From Acidicapsa acidisoli (lineage in GTDB: Bacteria > Acidobacteriota > Terriglobia > Terriglobales > Acidobacteriaceae), in assembly GCF_025685625.1 (NCBI RefSeq), contig NZ_JAGSYI010000002.1, positions 1,364,001 to 1,428,000 on the forward strand: a DNA stretch of 64,000 nucleotides, written 5' to 3'. Position numbers and translations under genes: made by a program. The notes below the pieces were generated by a model. That model was not told the origin of the DNA. It was given only the letters and a program-made list of their open reading frames with translations, and ran no database searches. Below, one piece after another: positions 10,101-17,368 of the stretch (position 1 is its first letter; the number at the start of each line of letters is the position of its first letter).

Positions 10101-11976
10101 TGGAAATGACGGCTTTAGCGGCGATGGCGGCCCGGCCACGAGCGCAAGCGTTGAGAATCCCAATGCGCTTGCGATCGACAGTACCGGCAACCTGTACATT
10201 GCAACTTCTTACGTCGGGAGGATTCGCAAGGTTGCGGCGGGAACTGGAATCATCACAACGGTGGCCGGAAATGGCGATGTAAATGGCAGCAGCGGCGATG
10301 GCGGCCCGGCGACCAGAGCGGAGGTATATCCGCAGGGTCTGGCGGTCGACTCATCGGGCAATCTCTACTTGTCAAATTGGGCTGCCACGGTCCGAGCGGT
10401 AGCAACGAGTACGGATGTCATTGCGAGAGTAGCCGGAAACGGATACCCAGGCTACAGCGGCGACGGCGGCTCGGCAACTATCGCCCAAATCGTAAACCCT
10501 CAAGGACTTGCATTCGATGCGGCAGGCAACCTCTATTTTGCAGATACCGGCAATTTCCGAGTCCGGAAAGTTACCTTCTCCGGTGCGACAGCTACCCCTG
10601 TCTTCAGTGTCCCGGCGGGCACCTACACAAGCATCCAGAATGTGACTATCACGGATAATACACCTGGCGCGACCATCTACTACACCACGGACGGGACGAC
10701 ACCAACAACAGGCTCCAGCGTGTATAGCGGCCCGATTACTGTCTCGCAGACAGAGACCCTGGAAGCTCTTGCCGTAGCTACGGGTGACGCTCAAAGCGCG
10801 GTGGCCACGGCGGCTTACACCATCCATCTCCCGGTCGCCCCCACCGTGACGGTCACTCCATCGTCGGCGAGCATCACAACCGCTCAGGCGTTGACGATCA
10901 CGATTGCGGTCAGCGGGGGAAGCGGCAATCCCGCTGCTACCGGCGCAGTGACGCTGACCAGCGGAAGCTATAGCGCGCAGCAGATACTCGCCAACGGTTC
11001 GGCCACCTTCACCTTGGCCGCGGGAACGCTTCCGGTGGGCAGCGACACGCTTACGGCTGCTTATACTCCGGATGCCTCCAGCGCCAGCGTATACACGACC
11101 GCAACGCAATCGGCAACTGTGACCGTTACGACTCCAATCGGCACGGCAATCCCAACTGTCACAGTGACTCCATCAGCCACAGCCATTACCGACGAACAGG
11201 CTGTCAACGTAACAGTCAGCGTCACGGGCGGCAGCGGACAAGCGACGCCATCCGGAACCATTATCCTCGCAAGTGGTCCATATAGGACAATATGGACGCT
11301 GGCAAACGGTTCGGCCACCTTTCACATTTCTGCCGGGACATTGAGCGGTGCCACCAACACGTTGACAGCTACCTACTCAGGCGACGCAACGTATGACAGC
11401 GCCAACGGGACAGCCACCATCACGGTTTCCCAGGTAGTGGTTGCGATACCCGCTCCATCTCCGGTATCTCCCGGAAACGCCGCAACGGCGACAGCGACGT
11501 TTTCGGCAGGAAGCGCATACTCAGGAACAATGAATTTGGCCTGTTCCCTGACCGGTTCTCCCGCAGGCGCGCAGAATGCGCCTACCTGCAGCCTGAGTCC
11601 TGCAAGTGTAACGATTGCATCCGGTGGCACCGGAACCACAGTGTTGACTGTGCATACAACGGCAACGACAAGCAGCGCTCTGGCGCGACCATCACGGCCG
11701 AACTCCTGGGGGCTTGGCGGCGGTGCAGTAATGGCCATTGCGCTCATCTTTGGCGTTCCATCAAGGCGGCGTCGCTGGAGTGCGCTGATGGTTCTGTTGT
11801 CTGTAGTGGTGACTGCAGGGGTTGTCGGCTGCGGCGGCGGCCAGAGTTCCACGCCACCTACGAGTCCCGTTACTCCCACTACAACCGCCGGCAGCTACAC
11901 CTTTAACGTGACGGGCACAGACACAGTCAACGCAAAGATTACCGCCTCGGCAAGTGTCACTATTCTTGTTCAGTAA
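4171..11976 (+). CDS. Giant secreted multi-propeller protein (FG-GAP, NHL, chitobiase-C-like and Ig-like domains)
   Basis: 2601 residues. The TTG start has AGGAG ten bases upstream. An export signal with a hydrophobic core (FIVLCLALAAAVCG) lies near residues 32-50. Then come an Ig-like domain (52-160), seven FG-GAP blades with GDFNGDG and GNGDGTF calcium loops (239-570), another Ig-like domain (about 620-715) and seven more FG-GAP blades (804-1140). Two chitobiase-C-terminal-like modules (GATIYYT type, 1190-1350) follow, then six NHL blades with GNLYIADS (1356-1702), a third module, six NHL blades (1794-2136), a fourth module and two Ig-like repeats (2224-2422). The tail has two hydrophobic segments around SRRRRW (2531-2536) and a VVGCGGG motif (C2554). 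Both FG-GAP sets match closed seven-bladed propellers. A role in adhesion or polymer binding at the cell surface is inferred. Confidence 0.85.
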   Translation: MVTAPRPVRPSTLAIASCHPDFLSTRRLGKFIVLCLALAAAVCGTGKAASALTKTATTTTLAVTSGGNEVTTVTSGSVVTLTTSVKVGATAVTTGQVDFCDASATYCTDIHVLGTAQLTSAGTATLKFRPGIGSHSYKAVFAGTNTQAASSSSDSALTVTGTPVTYATTTTIGKSGSWGKYTLTATVTESGGKPVPTGTAKFLDTSNGNAVLGTANLGPATSGVSWLNPQTPSVGFKPYSVAAGDFNGDGILDMAVANIGDGTVTILMGKGDGTFTAKPGTLAVASAGYVTAADFNGDGNLDLVVTSFSIATTLAIYLGNGDGTFTQAASPTVVPFATDVTVADFNGDGIPDMAVSTESSGGISILLGNGDGTFTSSQITVWDQGCVADIGSGDFNGDGKTDLVLTSNCEYNGGHPIAILLGNGDGTFTTGTYPQTGIAANAVVVADLNGDGRPDLAVPFGEDGSMLTVFLNNGDGTFTSSEYGPSSGGNESSLAAGDFNGDGIVDLAVPGLNNTVSIFQGKGDGTFTLLPTTPATGGSPVSIAVGDFNGDGSADLVTTNEDDRTVTVLLSQPSQTAIATATNVVVAVPGQHLVDASYPGDMNYNASVSGTTELWGEPPATTTTMSITTGRSPVTTVSSGSIVTLTATVSVGATPLTTGQVDFCDASAPYCTDIHVIGTAQLKSNGTAAFAFVPGAGQHSYKALLLQNGWGGISSSSAMSLTVNPETGVTYPTTTTIAQSGTVGNYTLTATVIEAGGVTAPTGSVSFLDTSYANAVLGKAALGAATPGLAWLNSQTPATGTEPEVAVAADFNLDGKADLAVVNLSSSTVTILLGNGDGTFTEAANSPTVGTQPSAIATGDFNGDGVPDLAIANQDPTNAITILLGKGDGSFTAAASPALGQYPMSMIVGDFNGDGILDIAVSNFANYYGQNTLTILEGKGDGTFTPVVSAGIPGSPTAYLIAGDINGDGILDLVGLTTDGFSIDAYLGNGDGSFRNGGSIPVQPVVDDMALADVNRDGRLDIIAANSIQGAITVFLGNGNGTFSQTGITTYPTQGTPLHIRVADFNEDGLPDVVGAFENSDIPILLGNGDGTFTSISPVPNSGNIYTYITNIALGDFNGDGRPDVAGVEAYNNALTIQLSQPAQTASATANGISPAGPAPHLVDARYSGDSNYTTSTSGTTSLNVQAPMPVISPASGTYTSIQSVTITDTVPGATIYYTINGNQPSTASTVYTGSITVSAQYETIQAIAVATGYETSAIATANYTLNLRAPAAPVLSLPAGNYPGAQTVTISDVTPGAVIYYTTNGSWPTTSSAQYAGPITVSSSETLAAVAANGYALSPPVSAQYLIDSSSSSFIYTVAGSGIFGYSGDGGPATAADLNDPVGTALDTAGNLYIADADNNVIRKVSAGTGVISTVAGTGVAGYSGDSGAATSAALSSPSNVALDSAGNLYIADSGNNVIRKVMATTGVITTVAGNGTSGYSGDNGAAASAELNYPTGIALDGSGNLYIADSYNNRIREVTAKTGTITTVAGNGQFGSTGDGGPATSATFEFPKGVATDSAGNLYIAGYYDNVIRKVNASNGVISTVAGNGFGAGRDEGGYTGDGGPATNAELYWPESVAVDGVGNLYIADSYNQVIRKVTASSGIITTIVGNGYSCRSLGGDGGPATDAALCYPMGVSLDSAGNLYIADSSVSQIRKATVSSIPPTASTASPVFSVAAGTYATPQTLTITDSTPGAAIYVTTDGTSPTTFGAEYNGPISVSGTVTVQALALAPGNLSSTPVKAKYTITSPPAAVISTVTGNGVFGSSGVGGPATSAQIGLPQGLAFDGAGNLYIADAGNSVVWMVSAKTGVLSIAAGNGTFGYSGDGGPATNAQFDSPQAVAIDSDGNLYIADSFNQVVRKVTASTGVISTIAGIHYQIGTPGQIGDGGPATAAFLNSPNGLALDSAGNLYISDAGHNAVRMVSASSGIITSVAGNGNDGFSGDGGPATSASVENPNALAIDSTGNLYIATSYVGRIRKVAAGTGIITTVAGNGDVNGSSGDGGPATRAEVYPQGLAVDSSGNLYLSNWAATVRAVATSTDVIARVAGNGYPGYSGDGGSATIAQIVNPQGLAFDAAGNLYFADTGNFRVRKVTFSGATATPVFSVPAGTYTSIQNVTITDNTPGATIYYTTDGTTPTTGSSVYSGPITVSQTETLEALAVATGDAQSAVATAAYTIHLPVAPTVTVTPSSASITTAQALTITIAVSGGSGNPAATGAVTLTSGSYSAQQILANGSATFTLAAGTLPVGSDTLTAAYTPDASSASVYTTATQSATVTVTTPIGTAIPTVTVTPSATAITDEQAVNVTVSVTGGSGQATPSGTIILASGPYRTIWTLANGSATFHISAGTLSGATNTLTATYSGDATYDSANGTATITVSQVVVAIPAPSPVSPGNAATATATFSAGSAYSGTMNLACSLTGSPAGAQNAPTCSLSPASVTIASGGTGTTVLTVHTTATTSSALARPSRPNSWGLGGGAVMAIALIFGVPSRRRRWSALMVLLSVVVTAGVVGCGGGQSSTPPTSPVTPTTTAGSYTFNVTGTDTVNAKITASASVTILVQ

Positions 11977-12041
11977 TGTATGAGACGATTCAAAACCGGA
12001 ACAGGGTGTTTCACCTCCCACATTTGGCGATGGAACACCCT

Positions 12042-12998
12042 TCAGGACCGCGCTCCGCGATAATGCCGCCAAAGCGCCGAAAAGCTTCTCAACCGCACCA
12101 CATGGAAGAAGTCGTTGCCGATGAGAAATCCGACAAAGACCAGCACATACACCACGTGCAGCGCATCCGGCCCAAATTCATCTGCGAACGGCAGCGGCGC
12201 AGCCGAAAAGACCATATCCAGCACAATCAGCATGATCTTCACAATCGCCAGCACCAGGTTCACCTCCAGCAATTTGCCCGAAAGCTCGCTGCCCAGACTG
12301 AAACCCCGCGCCAAAGCCCGAAAAGCCGCCCCCGGCCGCAAGTCGCCCTCCAGAAACAGCAGCAGCGGAGCCACAGTCAGCGTCCAGCTCACCAGCGCCC
12401 AGAGAATGAATATCCCCAGCGAAAGAAAGATCAGCCAGCACAGATAGCCCACCAGATCCGGCTGCGCGCCAATCGTAATGTGCGTCGCAGAAGCCCACCC
12501 CACTCCGCGATACCAGAGCCAAAGGCAGCCAATCAGAACGACCATCCAGAGCCCTTGCAACCCAATCAACCCCGGCAACGCCCAAAATACGGACATCCTG
12601 GGTCGACCCGCCGCAGCCTCCAGAGCCTGCATCCGCGCCAGCACCAGCATGCGCCCCAGCCCCGAAACAACCGCCCAGCCAACCACCCCCGCCGGCAGCA
12701 GCCATCGCAACTCCGACGCCACAGCAGGCTCATACCGCGCCACAGCATCCGCCAGAATCACCGAAGACAGCCAAGGATTCTGCCAATCCAGCCGGTCCAG
12801 ACCTACCGACGCCGGCGGAATCTCCACCAGAATCCGTTGCACCTGCACCCACACCACCGCCAGAAATGGCACGCCGAACAGCCATCGCCACGCCACCTCG
12901 ATCACGGTCAGCGACGGATGCGCCCACACAAACCCCATGTGGCTCACCAGCGACTGCGTTGCGCGAAGTTTCCCCGTTTCCTGCGGAACCGAAGGCAC
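12042..12998 (-). CDS. Multi-pass membrane protein of unknown function
   Basis: About 318 residues with roughly six membrane helices, for example VAWRWLFGVPFLAVVWVQVQ, GLQGLWMVVLIGCLWLWYRG and LLEVNLVLAIVKIMLIVLDM. The frame is open further upstream into leuS, but the best start is a GTG at 12998 whose G is also the last base of the leuS stop TAG, a classic stop-start overlap. It is therefore probably translated by coupling after leuS. No catalytic motif was recognised. The overall plan (long N-terminal loop and a LFLEGDLRPGAAFRALARGF stretch between helices) resembles uncharacterised acidobacterial membrane proteins, but no function can be given. Confidence 0.65.
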   Translation of the reverse strand: MPSVPQETGKLRATQSLVSHMGFVWAHPSLTVIEVAWRWLFGVPFLAVVWVQVQRILVEIPPASVGLDRLDWQNPWLSSVILADAVARYEPAVASELRWLLPAGVVGWAVVSGLGRMLVLARMQALEAAAGRPRMSVFWALPGLIGLQGLWMVVLIGCLWLWYRGVGWASATHITIGAQPDLVGYLCWLIFLSLGIFILWALVSWTLTVAPLLLFLEGDLRPGAAFRALARGFSLGSELSGKLLEVNLVLAIVKIMLIVLDMVFSAAPLPFADEFGPDALHVVYVLVFVGFLIGNDFFHVVRLRSFSALWRHYRGARS

Positions 12999-15496
12999 TA
13001 CTTCACCACCAGATTCACCAGCTTGCCGGGCACAATGATGATCTTCACCGGCGTCTTGCCCGCCAGCCATTCGATGATCTTCTCGTGCGCCAGCGCCGCA
13101 GCCTCAATCGTCGGATTGTCCGCGTCCGCCGCCACGCGAATCACCGCGCGAAGCTTCCCGTTGATCTGCACAGGAATCTCGATCTCATCCTCTTTGGCCA
13201 ACGCCGCGTCGGAAACCGGCCAGGGCTTGCGCAATATCTCACCCTCGCCGCCAAGTTCAACCCACAACTCCGCCGCAAGAAACGGCGCAAACGGCGCAAG
13301 CATCAGCACCAGCGACCTCAACAGCTCCGCCACCACCGCGGGCGGAACCTCACCCGACGCCATCGCGCCCTCCGCGGCAACCAGCTCATTCACCAGCGAC
13401 ATGATCGCTGCGATGCTGGTGTTGAAATGCCACCGTCCTGCAAAATCGAGCGTGACCTTGGCAATCGTCTGATGCAGCTTCCGCAAAAGCGCCAGCGAAA
13501 CACCCTCGGGCGCAGCAACCGAATCCGAATTCGCCTTCGAAGCAACGGGCGCAAAGCGCGTGACAATGCGGAAGACGCGGCCCAGAAAGCGGCTGATCCC
13601 CGCAACCCCATCCTCCTGCCAATCCAGGTCGCGATCCGGCGGAGCAGCAAAGAGCGCGTACATGCGCGCAGCGTCCGCCCCATACCGCGCCACCATCTCG
13701 TCCGGAGAAACCACATTCCCCCGCGACTTCGACATCTTCGCGCCGTCCTTGATCACCATCCCCTGCGAAAACTGCCGCGTAGTCGGTTCATCGTTGACGA
13801 TCAGTCCCAGATCCCGCATCACTTTCGTCCAGAATCGCGAGTAGATCAGATGCAGAATCGCGTGCTCCACCCCGCCGATATACTGATCGATCGGAAACCA
13901 GTAATTCGCAATCTCAGACGAAAACGGCGCGCTGGAATTCTTCGCGTCCGTGTAGCGATAGAAGTACCAGCTCGAATCGACAAAGGTATCCATCGTGTCT
14001 GTCTCGCGCGTCGCAGGGCCGCCGCACTTCGGACAAGTCGTATTCAGAAACTCCGGCACCCGCGAGAGCGGCGAACCGCCCTGCTGCGTAATCTCGATCT
14101 GCTCCGGCAACAGCACCGGCAACTGATCGTCCGGCACCGGAACCAGCCCATGCTCCGGGCAGTTCACCATCGGAATCGGCGTACCCCAATACCTCTGGCG
14201 GCTCACGCCCCAGTCCCGCAGCCGGAATGTTACCTTCGCCTCGCCAAAACCACCCTTCACCGCAGCCTGCTGCAGCTTCTTCTGCGCCTCACCGCAAATC
14301 AGGCCGTCGTACTGGCCTGAATTCACGAGAACGCCCACCTCCGAAACGAAAGGCAGCTCTGACTCGTCCTCCGACTCGCCAACCGGGCGAATCACCCGTC
14401 GAATCTCCACGCCATACTTCGTAGCAAACTCAAAGTCCCGCTCATCATGCCCCGGCACGCTCATAATCGCGCCCGTCCCGTACTCCATCAGGACATAATT
14501 CGCCACCCAGATCGGCACCCGCTCGCCGTTATAAGGATTAATCGCATAGTGCCCGAGAAACACGCCATGCTTCTCGACTGCACCCAGATCGCCTGCTTCG
14601 CGAGCCGTCTTCTGCTTGTCGATCATCGCGCTGATCTCGCGCTCCAACGCGACATTGCCGGCCGTCAGCGCCGGAACTAGCGGATGCTCCGGCGCAAGCT
14701 GCACGCTGGTCGCGCCAAAGATCGTGTCCACCCGCGTCGTGAACACGCGAATCTTCTCGCCGCCGCCTTCTACAGTGAAATCAACCTCAGTGCCCTCGCT
14801 GCGCCCGATCCAGTTGCGCTGCATCGTGCGCACCTTCTCCGGCCAGCCCGGCAACTTGTCCAGACCGTCCAGCAACTCTTGCGCATACTCCGTAATCCGG
14901 TAAAACCACTGCTCCAGATTGCGCTGCTCGACAATGTTGTCCTCATGCCGCCAGCAGCAGCCGTCGATCACCTGCTCATTGGCCAGCACCGTCGCGCACA
15001 GCGAGCACCAGTTCACCTTGGACTGCTTCCGGTACGCCAGCCCGCGCTCGTACATCCGCAAAAAGAACCACTGATTCCAGCGGTAATAATCCGGCAGACA
15101 AGTCGTGATTTCGTTGGCCCAGTCGTATCCCAGGCCAAGCCGCAGCATCTGCCGCTTCATTGCGGCAATGTTCTGCAGCGTCCATTCGCGCGGAGGCGTG
15201 TTGTTCTTGAGCGCGGCGTTCTCCGCCGGCAGGCCAAAGGCATCCCAGCCCATGGGATGCAGCACGTTATACCCCTGCATCCACATGTACCGGGCCAGCG
15301 CATCGCCGATCGAATAGTTGCGCACGTGCCCCATATGCAGTTGCCCGCTGGGGTAGGGCAGCATCTCGAGAACGTAGTATTTCGGCTTGCTCGTGTCCGT
15401 TTCAGCCGCGTACAGAGCAGGATTCGCCGCCCACTTCGCCTGCCATTTTGGTTCAATCGTCGCCGGGTCGTACCGAAGTTCTTTTTCTTCCGCCAT
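12998..15496 (-). CDS. leuS: Leucine--tRNA ligase
   Basis: 832 residues, the normal bacterial length. This class I enzyme charges tRNA-Leu with leucine. The HIGH-type motif is in QLHMGHVRNYSIGDALARY, followed by GWDAFGLPAENAA. The CP1 editing domain occupies the middle (FTTRVDTIFGATSVQLAPEH, MSVPGHDERDFEFA), and KMSKSRGNVVSPDEM is the KMSKS loop. The Zn-type knuckle CPKCGG and GDMDTF-like DTMDTFVDSSWYF segments are present, and the C-terminal anticodon-binding and tRNA-contact domains are complete. It is followed by an overlapping membrane-protein gene. Confidence 0.98.
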   Translation of the reverse strand: MAEEKELRYDPATIEPKWQAKWAANPALYAAETDTSKPKYYVLEMLPYPSGQLHMGHVRNYSIGDALARYMWMQGYNVLHPMGWDAFGLPAENAALKNNTPPREWTLQNIAAMKRQMLRLGLGYDWANEITTCLPDYYRWNQWFFLRMYERGLAYRKQSKVNWCSLCATVLANEQVIDGCCWRHEDNIVEQRNLEQWFYRITEYAQELLDGLDKLPGWPEKVRTMQRNWIGRSEGTEVDFTVEGGGEKIRVFTTRVDTIFGATSVQLAPEHPLVPALTAGNVALEREISAMIDKQKTAREAGDLGAVEKHGVFLGHYAINPYNGERVPIWVANYVLMEYGTGAIMSVPGHDERDFEFATKYGVEIRRVIRPVGESEDESELPFVSEVGVLVNSGQYDGLICGEAQKKLQQAAVKGGFGEAKVTFRLRDWGVSRQRYWGTPIPMVNCPEHGLVPVPDDQLPVLLPEQIEITQQGGSPLSRVPEFLNTTCPKCGGPATRETDTMDTFVDSSWYFYRYTDAKNSSAPFSSEIANYWFPIDQYIGGVEHAILHLIYSRFWTKVMRDLGLIVNDEPTTRQFSQGMVIKDGAKMSKSRGNVVSPDEMVARYGADAARMYALFAAPPDRDLDWQEDGVAGISRFLGRVFRIVTRFAPVASKANSDSVAAPEGVSLALLRKLHQTIAKVTLDFAGRWHFNTSIAAIMSLVNELVAAEGAMASGEVPPAVVAELLRSLVLMLAPFAPFLAAELWVELGGEGEILRKPWPVSDAALAKEDEIEIPVQINGKLRAVIRVAADADNPTIEAAALAHEKIIEWLAGKTPVKIIIVPGKLVNLVVK

Positions 15497-15562
15497 AAGG
15501 CTTTAGTTTATATGGAACCCCGCGCCGATCAACCAACCCCTTAATCCAATCAATGCGATCCA

Positions 15563-16453
15563 TCACTGAGCGCAAGGCACCTCATGCAACTCCTCGGTCA
15601 CAATCTCATAGCCTTCAGGCGGTTGAAATGTCGCGGCATCCGGCTCACTCTGACTCAGCTCCGTCAGCTCCCTCGTCCTCTTGCCCATGCGCGGGTCATC
15701 CGTTACCTGCCGGACAGCCAATCCGAGGGGCTGTGCCGTCCACACTTCCATGGTTCGCACCAGCGGAGCGTCGTTCCCGATAGCGCCAACCGGTATCGTG
15801 TGCGTAGTCCGGGTTCCCTTGGCCGCTACACCTTGAATCGTCTGCGTGCCCAGATCTTCCTGTAAGGTTTCATCGGCAGAAGCTCCTGGCCGTGCCGGCA
15901 AGGACTCGCCAATCCTGCTACCTCCGATTTCAATAAGCGTTGTTGCCGTCCCGGTTGGCCGCTCCGATGGCGCGATTCCAGCCGTCCCCTGCGGCAGCCC
16001 CGAGGTCCAGCATGTCGAACCTGTCTGTCCCGTCTGGCGCGGAGGCATTGGCTGCACTGTGGCGCTTTTGCCGGGAACCGTCCAGCTGATATTCGTCCGT
16101 GCTACCGGATCGAAGACATGAAATGAGGTGTGTTCCGGCGCCTGTCCCGTAGCCGGAGTAAAGGTCGCGTTCAAGCGCCGCCGCTCCGAATCTACCGCAA
16201 TCGTCTCCATGGACTCGCGTGTAATCGTCGTCCCATTGGCCAGGGTCTGCACCGACGTTGTCTTGAACTTAGCCGTGTAAGGCTGACGCACATGCTGCAC
16301 CGCGCCTATCCCAAGACCGGTTCCCAGACCAATCCCGGTCCCACTCTGGCCGAAAACCGGCATCCCTAGACACACGACCGCACAAACTCCCAGCATTCCC
16401 ACCCTGGCGATTCGCATAACTCCAACCCCCAGCCGACAAATGGAAGAACGCAA
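15563..16453 (-). CDS. Secreted hypothetical protein
   Basis: 296 residues from the ATG at 16453; an internal ATG giving MRIARVGMLGVCAVVCLGMP is equally plausible. The N-terminus is a Sec signal ending near VFGQ, followed by a short Gly-rich stretch (GTGIGLGTGLGIG). The C-terminal part has the pattern VRTMEVWTAQPLGLAVRQV and then RELTELSQSEPDAATFQPPE, seen in many acidobacterial periplasmic proteins of unknown role that look like beta-rich lipoprotein-type carriers. The 4.5-kb transposon is inserted 43 bases upstream of this start and may have cut off its native promoter. Confidence 0.65.
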   Translation of the reverse strand: MRSSICRLGVGVMRIARVGMLGVCAVVCLGMPVFGQSGTGIGLGTGLGIGAVQHVRQPYTAKFKTTSVQTLANGTTITRESMETIAVDSERRRLNATFTPATGQAPEHTSFHVFDPVARTNISWTVPGKSATVQPMPPRQTGQTGSTCWTSGLPQGTAGIAPSERPTGTATTLIEIGGSRIGESLPARPGASADETLQEDLGTQTIQGVAAKGTRTTHTIPVGAIGNDAPLVRTMEVWTAQPLGLAVRQVTDDPRMGKRTRELTELSQSEPDAATFQPPEGYEIVTEELHEVPCAQ

Positions 16454-16495
16454 TCAGTCTGTCACCAGATAACTCGCGATGCAAGTTAGTTATCT

Positions 16496-16503
16496 AAAAT
16501 TTT
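16496..16503. repeat. Left 8-bp target-site duplication
   Basis: AAAATTTT directly outside the left terminal inverted repeat. The same octamer borders the right end at 21051-21058. Eight-base duplications of AT-rich targets are typical of IS1595-family elements. The octamer is palindromic, so it also extends the apparent inverted repeat. Confidence 0.8.
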
Positions 16504-16534
16504 GGCAATAATTACGCTGACTAACCCACGTCCC
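16504..16534 (+). repeat. Left terminal inverted repeat (31 bp)
   Basis: Identical to the reverse complement of 21020-21050. It contains TGACTAACCCA at 16518-16528, a motif repeated in the transposase promoter hairpin, and is therefore the probable transposase recognition core. Confidence 0.92.
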
Positions 16535-16553
16535 AACCCCGCGCGGCAAAGAA

Positions 16554-16584
16554 AACCGGAAAAGCAAACTGCCCCTCTCCGGTT
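16554..16584 (-). terminator. Rho-independent terminator of the 16614 gene
   Basis: On the minus strand AACCGGA and TCCGGTT (16578-16584 and 16554-16560) form a stem with a 17-base loop, followed by TTTTCTTTG. It lies 30 bases beyond the stop of the 65-residue gene. Confidence 0.5.
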
Positions 16585-16613
16585 CTTGTTCAATGCTACC
16601 GAATAGATTGGCG

Positions 16614-16811
16614 CTATTGAGACGGATTCAACCAGCGCCACTCCTCTTCGGAAATTGTGAATACAGCTTGTCCGCATTCGGCGCAGACTTCTATTTTGTG
16701 GAATGTTAAAGGTGGCGCGGCACCAATGGCGCGACCTTCATATTGATCCGAGAATAATTGGAGTTCTGTATATCGGATGCGCTGCTTAGGTGAAGAACAA
16801 GAACATGCCAT
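16614..16811 (-). CDS. Small CxxC-containing hypothetical protein (transposon cargo)
   Basis: 65 residues from the ATG at 16811, with an AGGAAG ribosome site eight bases upstream. It begins MACSCSSPKQRIRYTELQ and has a VCAECGQAVFTI knuckle near residue 43. Two CxC/CxxC pairs could form a small zinc ribbon. A terminator follows. It belongs to the leftmost cargo of the IS1595-type transposon. No function is assigned. Confidence 0.6.
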   Translation of the reverse strand: MACSCSSPKQRIRYTELQLFSDQYEGRAIGAAPPLTFHKIEVCAECGQAVFTISEEEWRWLNPSQ

Positions 16812-16868
16812 TTTGCGATCTTCCTTTCTAAATTAGGTTTAGGCTAAACTGAGAGCATAAAGTAGAAA

Positions 16869-16888
16869 ACCGCCCCTGCCAGGGCGGT
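16869..16888 (-). terminator. Rho-independent terminator of the 16969 gene
   Basis: ACCGCCC and GGGCGGT arms around a short loop, followed on the minus strand by TTTCTACTTTAT. It lies 80 bases after the stop of the 97-residue cargo gene and isolates it from the next one. Confidence 0.65.
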
Positions 16889-16968
16889 CCTCGGGTTCGA
16901 TACTCACACGCGAATCATCGCATGGAGTGTTCCCGAAATGCAAGATAATTGCGAATCTGAGTCAATGC

Positions 16969-17262
16969 TTAGTTTGGTCTATCAGTTTTTGGTAAGTCTC
17001 GAAGAAGCGCTTCAAAATAAGCCTGTTCTCCGATTGTCTCCAATGCCTTCCATAGCCCCGAATGCCCCTCTCGCGCCGCCGGTTCAAGAAGAGCCGTTGC
17101 AACCTTCCCCTTCAACTGTTCTGCGCTAATCATTCCGTTCTGCTCGATTACTAAAGCGTAGACAGAGTTCTCTATTGTTTGATCTTCGATTTTTGTGATG
17201 ATGCGCCGGATTACTTCCCTAAGCTGCTCGTACAGCGCGGCCTTTTGCTGTTCGTCGGTCAT
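16969..17262 (-). CDS. Hypothetical helical protein (transposon cargo)
   Basis: 97 residues starting MTDEQQKAALYEQLREVIRR. The frame is open nine codons further to a TTG, but the ATG at 17262 has AGAGGAAA eight bases upstream and is preferred. The protein is predicted mainly helical, rich in Glu and Gln, with no cysteine in the mature frame and no membrane segment, so it should be cytoplasmic. It is divergent from the transposase with about 100 bases between the starts. No family was recognised. Confidence 0.6.
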   Translation of the reverse strand: MTDEQQKAALYEQLREVIRRIITKIEDQTIENSVYALVIEQNGMISAEQLKGKVATALLEPAAREGHSGLWKALETIGEQAYFEALLRDLPKTDRPN

Positions 17263-17315
17263 TCCGCATATTTCCTCTGAATTCCACAATTATAGTCTGC
17301 ACAAATCGCATGTGA

Positions 17316-17363
17316 CACCTTGACTAACCCAATCACTTCGGCTATTCTGGGTTAGTCAAGGTG
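17316..17363 (+). promoter_or_regulatory. Transposase promoter nested in a perfect inverted repeat that can hide the ribosome site
   Basis: The 16-bp arms CACCTTGACTAACCCA (17316-17331) and its reverse complement (17348-17363) are separated by 16 bases. A promoter TTGACT (17320-17325), 17 bases, TATTCT (17343-17348) predicts a start near 17355, inside the right arm. The ribosome site AAGGTGA (17358-17364) is almost wholly in the right arm. Own-promoter transcripts lack the left arm and leave the site free, while read-through RNA would fold and hide it. Both arms carry the TGACTAACCCA core of the terminal repeats. Confidence 0.7.
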
Positions 17364-17368
17364 ACGAA

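Noticed and set aside
11976-13472. 498-residue plus-strand frame over the membrane protein and leuS
   Set aside because: Arg/His/Pro-rich shadow of the minus-strand genes.
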